Assembly: GCA_019245455.1 (NCBI GenBank)
Contig: JAFARM010000072.1
Coordinates: 1 to 16,860 of the forward strand
DNA from: Sphingomonadaceae bacterium
GTDB taxonomy: Bacteria > Pseudomonadota > Alphaproteobacteria > Sphingomonadales > Sphingomonadaceae
Direction: 5' to 3'
Length of the DNA stretch: 16,860 nucleotides
Every line of letters starts with the position of its first letter. The stretch's first letter is position 1. The notes below the pieces were generated by a model. The model had not been told where the DNA came from. It saw only the letters and a list, made by a program, of their open reading frames with translations, and did not search any database. Of this stretch, positions 12,502-16,860 are shown in pieces. Both the position numbers and the translations under genes were made by a program.

Positions 12502-14667
12502 ATGGCCCGCGTTCGCGTCCTTGTCCTTCAGCCCGTCGTCGGCGCGCTGGACTATGCTGCACCGGCCGAGCTCGCACTGAGCCTGGGTGATATCGTCGAG
12601 GTGCCGCTCGGCCCGCGAATGATCGTCGGCGTGGTGTGGGAAGCCGAGCGCTGGTCCGCGCGCGAGATCGCCGATGCCAGGCTGCGGCCGGTCGCGCGGC
12701 GTTTCGCGATGGCCTCGGTCGGCGAACCGCTGCGACGCCTGATCGAGTGGACCGCGGCATACTACATGGCTTCTCCGGCGGCCGTGTTGCGCATGGCCGT
12801 GCCGGTCCTGTCCGCATTGGAGCCAGCCGGCGTATCCATCGAGTACCGGCTTGCGGAGGCCATGCCCCAGCCGTCGAGCCGGCAGCGGGCCGCTGCGGTC
12901 GATCGGCTTGCCGGCCGGCAGGGGGCCGTGCGCGAGCTGGCTCGGCAAGCGGAAGTGTCGGACGGCGTGATCCGCGGGATGATCAAGGCCAAGCTGCTTG
13001 TCGCGGTCGAGGTCAGCGCGGACGCAGAACCGCCGACCCCGCAGGCCTCCTTTGCGCCACCGGTCTTGACTGGGCAGCAGGCGCACGCCGCGTGGGAAAT
13101 CGCGCGCGCCGTCACGACGCACGAGTTTGCCCCAATCGTGCTCGACGGTGTCACGGGATCGGGCAAGACGGAGGTGTATTTCGAGGGCATCGCTGCGGCG
13201 CTCGCCGCGCATGGCCAGGTTCTTGTCCTCCTTCCCGAGATCGCCCTGACCGCCCCGTGGCTCGACCGCTTCGCGCGCCGCTTCGGCTGCGCGCCCGTCG
13301 CGTGGCACTCCGACCTGCGCGGCAGCGACCGGCGTCGCGCATGGCGCGCGATCGCCGGCGGCAGCGCGCGCGTGGTCGTCGGCGCACGCTCGGCGCTCTT
13401 CCTGCCCTTCGCCAACTTGCGCTTGATCGTTGTCGACGAGGCGCACGAGACGAGCTTCAAGCAAGACGACGGGGTTCGATACCACGCGCGCGACGTTGCC
13501 GTCGTCCGCGCGCGATGCGAAGGTGTGCCCGTCGTGCTCGCCACCGCGACGCCGTCGCTCGAGATGCGCGTCCAGGTGCAGCGCGGGCGCTATGCCGAGC
13601 TCAAGCTGCCCTCGCGCTTCGGCGGCGCGACGCTGCCGCGGATCGAGACCGTTGACTTGCGCCGTCATCCGCCGCCGCGCGGTAGCTGGCTCAGTCCGCC
13701 GCTCGTCGCGGCACTCCGCGAGACGTACGTCGCCGGCGAACAGTCGCTGCTGTTCCTCAACCGCCGCGGCTATGCTCCGCTGACGCTGTGTCGTGCGTGC
13801 GGTGAACGTGTCGAGTGCGCACAGTGCACCGCGTGGCTTGTCGAACATCGGCTGACGTCGCGGCTGCTCTGTCACCACTGTGGATTTACCCGCCCCGTGC
13901 CAGATCGGTGCCCGGCCTGCGACGCGGAAGCGAGCCTGGTTGCGTGCGGCCCTGGCGTTGAGCGGCTGGCGGAGGAGGTCGCGCGCGTCCTGCCGGATTT
14001 GCGCGTTGCATTGGCGACATCGGACACGATTGTCTCGCCCGCGCGCGCCGCCGCGCTTGTCGCCAGCGTCGAAGCGCGACAGATCGACCTGCTGATCGGG
14101 ACGCAGCTGGTGACGAAGGGCTACCACTTTGCCGATCTGACGCTGGTCGGCGTGGTCGACGCCGACCTCGGGCTTGCCGGGGGCGACTTGCGCGCGGCGG
14201 AACGAACCTTTCAGCAAATCGCGCAGGTTGCCGGCCGTGCCGGACGCGGCGCGAAGCCTGGCCGCGTCCTGCTTCAGACCTACGTGCCCGAGGCGCGGAT
14301 CATGCGCTCCCTCGTCGACTATGATGCTGAAGGCTTTTACGCCGCCGAGACCGAGATTCGCGCCGAACTCGGGTTGCCGCCGTTTGGCCGCCTGGCGGGG
14401 ATCGTCGTCTCCGGCGCCGACGCAGGCGCGGTCGCGGCGGCGGCTCGCGAGCTCGGCCGCACGGCACCAACGGACGATGGGCTGGCGGTGCTCGGGCCGG
14501 CTCCGGCTCCGCTGGCGCTGCTCCGCGGGCGACACCGCGCCCGCTTGCTGGTCCACGCCCGGCGGCGCATCGACCTGCAAGGTGTCATTGGCGCGTGGCT
14601 CGCAGGGGTCGCGGTGCCGGCGAACGTCCGCGTCACGGTCGACGTCGACCCGTACAGCTTCCTCTAG
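12502..14667 (+). CDS. priA: Primosomal replication restart helicase PriA
   Basis: This 721-residue superfamily 2 DNA helicase recognises stalled forks and reloads the replicative helicase. The start at ATG 12502 matches the family opening (VRVLVLQPVVGALDYAAP, 3'-end-binding domain); the in-frame ATG 16 codons upstream adds non-family residues. Helicase motifs: GVTGSGKT (216-223), LLPEIALT, DEAH (312-315), ATATPSLE (347-354), GTQLVTKGYHF (533-543) and QVAGRAGRG (575-583). The zinc-binding insertion has all eight cysteines as four pairs: 430/433, 439/442, 457/460 and 470/473. The C-terminal domain ends with VDVDPYSFL, a typical PriA terminus. It diverges from the small basic gene and converges on hisD, sharing a CTAG in which both genes' TAG stops overlap. 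Confidence 0.97.
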   Translation: MARVRVLVLQPVVGALDYAAPAELALSLGDIVEVPLGPRMIVGVVWEAERWSAREIADARLRPVARRFAMASVGEPLRRLIEWTAAYYMASPAAVLRMAVPVLSALEPAGVSIEYRLAEAMPQPSSRQRAAAVDRLAGRQGAVRELARQAEVSDGVIRGMIKAKLLVAVEVSADAEPPTPQASFAPPVLTGQQAHAAWEIARAVTTHEFAPIVLDGVTGSGKTEVYFEGIAAALAAHGQVLVLLPEIALTAPWLDRFARRFGCAPVAWHSDLRGSDRRRAWRAIAGGSARVVVGARSALFLPFANLRLIVVDEAHETSFKQDDGVRYHARDVAVVRARCEGVPVVLATATPSLEMRVQVQRGRYAELKLPSRFGGATLPRIETVDLRRHPPPRGSWLSPPLVAALRETYVAGEQSLLFLNRRGYAPLTLCRACGERVECAQCTAWLVEHRLTSRLLCHHCGFTRPVPDRCPACDAEASLVACGPGVERLAEEVARVLPDLRVALATSDTIVSPARAAALVASVEARQIDLLIGTQLVTKGYHFADLTLVGVVDADLGLAGGDLRAAERTFQQIAQVAGRAGRGAKPGRVLLQTYVPEARIMRSLVDYDAEGFYAAETEIRAELGLPPFGRLAGIVVSGADAGAVAAAARELGRTAPTDDGLAVLGPAPAPLALLRGRHRARLLVHARRRIDLQGVIGAWLAGVAVPANVRVTVDVDPYSFL

Positions 14668-15947
14668 AGGCGTATCGCCACGGACCGAGCGTGAGCGGGC
14701 AGACCTTCCGCCGTCGCCAGCGCTACTGCCGCCGGGCCGATCGCCGATAATCCGCGACCCGCGTCGAGGAAGGTGGTCCGCTTCATGAAGTCGGTGACGC
14801 CAAGGCCACCCGAAAAGCGCGCGCGGCGGCCGGTTGGCAGGACGTGGTTGGGGCCGGCCACATAATCGCCGACTGCCTCGGGTGTGCCACGGCCCAGAAA
14901 GATCGAACCGGCGTGGCGGACGCGATCGAAGATCGGCGTCGGATCGGCGAGCATCAGCTGCAGGTGCTCGGGGGCGAGCGCATCGATCAGCGGCACGGCG
15001 TCGGCAAGGGTGGGAACGACGATGATCGTGCCATGCGCCTGCCAACTCGCGCGCGCCGTTTCGTGTGTCGCCAGGTCAGGCAATTGGCGCAGAACCTCGG
15101 TTCCGACCATCTCCGCCAGAGACGCCGAATCGGTGATCAGGATCGATTGGGCGGTGACGTCGTGCTCGGCCTGGGCGAGAAGGTCGGCGGCGATCCATTC
15201 CGGGTCGGCGGCGTCGTCGGCGACGACGACGACCTCCGACGGGCCGGCGATCATGTCGATGCCGACGACGCCGAACACCTGCCGCTTGGCCTCGGCGACC
15301 CAGGCATTTCCAGGACCGGTGATGACATCGACCGGAGCGATCGTCTGGGTGCCATAGGCGAGCGCCGCGACCGCCTGTGCCCCGCCGATGCGATAGATCG
15401 CGTCGACCCCCGCGAGATCGGCTGCCGCGAGCACCAGCGGGTTGACGACCCCGTCCGGCGTCGGCGTGACCATGACCAGCCGGCCGACGCCGGCGACCTT
15501 CGCGGGGATCGCGTTCATCAGCACCGACGAGGGGTAGGCCGCGCGCCCGCCGGGGATGTAGAGGCCGGCGGCGTCGACCGCACGCCAGCGCCAGCCGGTG
15601 CGGATGCCGGCGGCGTCGGTCGCGTCGTGTCCGGTCGGCCTCTGTTCCACGTGGAACGACCGGATGCGGTCGGCCGCGAGTTCGAGCGCGCCCATGACGT
15701 CGGCCGTGACCATTTGCCGGGCGCGGGTGATCATGGCGCGGTCGATCTCGATCCCCGTTTCGGCCAGGTCGACGCGATCGAAGCGCCGCGTGTAGTCGGC
15801 CAAGGCCGCATCGCCGCGGGCGCGGACGTCGGCGATGATCGCCGCGACATCGGCGGCGACGCCGGCGTCGCTCTCGCGGCGGGCGTCGACCAGCGCGCGG
15901 AAGGCGGCGGCGAACCCCGGTGCGCGGGCGTCAAGCCGCTGCGGCAT
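14664..15947 (-). CDS. hisD: Histidinol dehydrogenase
   Basis: This 427-residue zinc enzyme carries out the last two steps of histidine synthesis, oxidising L-histidinol through the aldehyde to L-histidine with two NAD+, in the cytosol. Family motifs are in order: [17 protein letters not shown] (128-144), [16 protein letters not shown] (185-200), [12 protein letters not shown] (211-222), [11 protein letters not shown] (229-239), DLLAQAEHD with zinc ligands Gln259 and His262, LAPEHLQL with catalytic Glu327 and His328, [15 protein letters not shown] with zinc ligand Asp361, and the C-terminal LPAHARS with zinc ligand His419. ATG 15947 lies inside the end of hisG (17-bp overlap), so the two are co-transcribed and probably coupled. 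The stop codon overlaps that of priA on the other strand. Confidence 0.97.
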   Translation of the reverse strand: MPQRLDARAPGFAAAFRALVDARRESDAGVAADVAAIIADVRARGDAALADYTRRFDRVDLAETGIEIDRAMITRARQMVTADVMGALELAADRIRSFHVEQRPTGHDATDAAGIRTGWRWRAVDAAGLYIPGGRAAYPSSVLMNAIPAKVAGVGRLVMVTPTPDGVVNPLVLAAADLAGVDAIYRIGGAQAVAALAYGTQTIAPVDVITGPGNAWVAEAKRQVFGVVGIDMIAGPSEVVVVADDAADPEWIAADLLAQAEHDVTAQSILITDSASLAEMVGTEVLRQLPDLATHETARASWQAHGTIIVVPTLADAVPLIDALAPEHLQLMLADPTPIFDRVRHAGSIFLGRGTPEAVGDYVAGPNHVLPTGRRARFSGGLGVTDFMKRTTFLDAGRGLSAIGPAAVALATAEGLPAHARSVAIRL

Positions 15948-16629
15948 CGGTCTCGGCGGCGGCGGAAGGGGCGGCGGCGGATAGGGCGGCGGCGCGGAAG
16001 CGTTCGACCCACGGCACGACCTGCCCGGCGCGGGTCTTGAAGGCGGCGCGGTTGACGATCAGACGACTGCTGACCTCGGCGATCGTCTCGACCTCGACAA
16101 GGCCGTTCTCGGCCAGCGTCCGGCCCGTCGACACCAGGTCGACGATGCGGTCGCACAGGCCGAGCGTCGGCGCAAGCTCCATCGCCCCGTTCAGCTTGAC
16201 GCACTCGGCCTGGACGCCGCGCCGGGCGAAGTGCGCCTGCGTCACGTGCGGGTACTTGGTCGCGACGCGGACGTGGCTCCAGGTCCGCGGATCGTCGGCC
16301 GCCGCCTGCGCCGCCGGTTCGGCCACGGCGATGCGGCAGCGGCCGATGCCGAGATCGACCGGCGCGTAGATGTCGGAAAAATCGAACTCCATCAGCACGT
16401 CGTTGCCGGCGATGCCGAGCTGCGCCGCGCCGAAGGCGACGAAGGTGGCGACATCGAAGGCGCGGACGCGGATCAGCGCCACGTCGGGCCGGTTGGTGGC
16501 GAACTTCAGCGCGCGGCTGCTCTCGTCGGCGAACGCCGCCTCTGGCACGATGCCGGCGCGGGCGAGGACGGGCAGCGCCTCGGTCAGAATGCGGCCCTTC
16601 GGGAGCGCGATGATTAGCGGCTCGGTCAC
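15931..16629 (-). CDS. hisG: ATP phosphoribosyltransferase, short form
   Basis: HisG condenses ATP and PRPP to N1-(5-phosphoribosyl)-ATP, the first and feedback-controlled step of histidine synthesis. At 232 residues it is the short form, which lacks the C-terminal regulatory domain and in known systems needs HisZ; no hisZ is visible in the window. Motifs: [10 protein letters not shown] (5-14), [32 protein letters not shown] core, [16 protein letters not shown] (123-138) and the PRPP loop [14 protein letters not shown] (164-177). The start was placed at GTG 16629-16627 because family members begin immediately before [11 protein letters not shown]; the alternative TTG at 16665 adds 12 Pro/Thr-rich residues. 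An Ala-rich tail extends past the usual end and overlaps the hisD start. No Shine-Dalgarno sequence is seen before the GTG. Confidence 0.93.
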   Translation of the reverse strand: MTEPLIIALPKGRILTEALPVLARAGIVPEAAFADESSRALKFATNRPDVALIRVRAFDVATFVAFGAAQLGIAGNDVLMEFDFSDIYAPVDLGIGRCRIAVAEPAAQAAADDPRTWSHVRVATKYPHVTQAHFARRGVQAECVKLNGAMELAPTLGLCDRIVDLVSTGRTLAENGLVEVETIAEVSSRLIVNRAAFKTRAGQVVPWVERFRAAALSAAAPSAAAETDAAAA

Positions 16630-16636
16630 GGGGCGG

Positions 16637-16665
16637 GTGGTAGAGGGGACCGGGGGCGCAGGCAA
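16637..16665 (-). promoter_or_regulatory. Possible hisG promoter
   Basis: On the - strand TTGCCT (16665-16660) and TACCAC (16642-16637) are separated by 17 bp, and the projected transcription start falls at 16630, next to the GTG start. This would make a leaderless hisG message and argues against the TTG start, which lies in the -35 box. The -10 match is weak. Confidence 0.3.
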
Positions 16666-16686
16666 GGCGATGATCCGCCGCGCCGG

Positions 16687-16784
16687 CCCCCTCCGGCGCT
16701 ACGCGCCACCTCCCCCGGAGCGGGAGGACCTTCAGTTCCTCCCCGGAACGGGGAGGTGGCGCGCCGAAGGCGTGACGGAGGGGG
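16687..16784. repeat. Palindromic repeat upstream of hisG
   Basis: Arms 16687-16728 and 16737-16784 are imperfect inverted copies (CCCCCTCCG ... CGCGCCACCTCCCC ... GGGAGGA against its complement) with an 8-bp loop; the right arm carries about 6 extra bases. It belongs in style with the element in ribA, but with a different core (GGTGGCGCG). It is intergenic, between hisG and whatever lies beyond the window. Confidence 0.8.
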
Positions 16785-16860
16785 CGCTCGCCATACGCCG
16801 GCAGCGTGTCTCGTGGATGCCGGCCCCTCCACCACGCCGCTGAAGAAGCGGCGCGGCCCC
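16785..16860. other. Window end, no gene recognised
   Basis: No convincing reading frame is seen. CGCCGCTGAAGAAGCGGCGCGG at the end contains a GCCGC/GCGGC inverted pair and could be the beginning of another palindromic element cut by the window edge. Confidence 0.3.

Noticed and set aside
12490..15045. Long - strand open frame opposite priA
   Set aside because: Composition is the usual antisense shadow; PriA motifs on the + strand are complete and unambiguous.

Overview
This is a GC-rich (by eye about 70%) bacterial chromosome segment. Gene content and sequence style point to an alphaproteobacterium of the Sphingomonadales: a short-form HisG, a GTP cyclohydrolase II with a long N-terminal region, LolA next to exonuclease III, PriA next to a small transaldolase, and G/C-rich palindromic repeats scattered between and inside genes. 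The taxonomic call is inferred from gene families, not from a marker gene. No rRNA, tRNA, CRISPR array, integrase-flanked island or transposase was found.

Region by region. Positions 1-4276 (+ strand) hold the C-terminal end of an outer-membrane beta-barrel protein, a secreted SGNH hydrolase, the PLP homeostasis protein YggS, and a large exported M3 zinc peptidase (Dcp-like). Positions 4273-7129 (- strand) form a tightly packed unit read xthA, ribA, L,D-transpeptidase, VanZ-like protein, with 4-bp start/stop overlaps at the last two junctions. ribA carries an in-frame palindromic repeat. Positions 7130-7611 are a non-coding stretch holding a start-proximal hairpin, a three-copy 18-bp tandem repeat, a 94-bp inverted repeat and a very stable GC hairpin that could end lolA or a small RNA. 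Positions 7612-8220 (-) are lolA.

The accessory-looking part is 8341-10576 (+). It has two overlapping paralogous genes, each encoding an N-terminal membrane helix, a conserved juxtamembrane coiled-coil motif, a Pro/Ala-rich linker and a C-terminal receiver-like domain. The first receiver keeps its acidic pair and phosphoacceptor Asp; the second has lost the phosphoacceptor and half of the acidic pair. A small sulfite-oxidase-fold protein follows 39 bp downstream. I cannot assign this trio to a described system, and it is the best candidate for something new in the window.

Positions 10651-12427 (-) hold a 56-residue basic protein gene, a transaldolase and a XerC-type recombinase. Positions 12502-14667 (+) are priA, divergent from the small basic gene and ending tail-to-tail (4-bp overlap) with hisD. 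Positions 14664-16629 (-) are hisG and hisD, overlapping by 17 bp, with another palindromic repeat just upstream of hisG.

Overall the window is mostly housekeeping (riboflavin, histidine, DNA repair and restart, lipoprotein transport, cell wall, PLP homeostasis) in a compact genome where convergent genes share stop codons and several genes appear to lack a Shine-Dalgarno leader.
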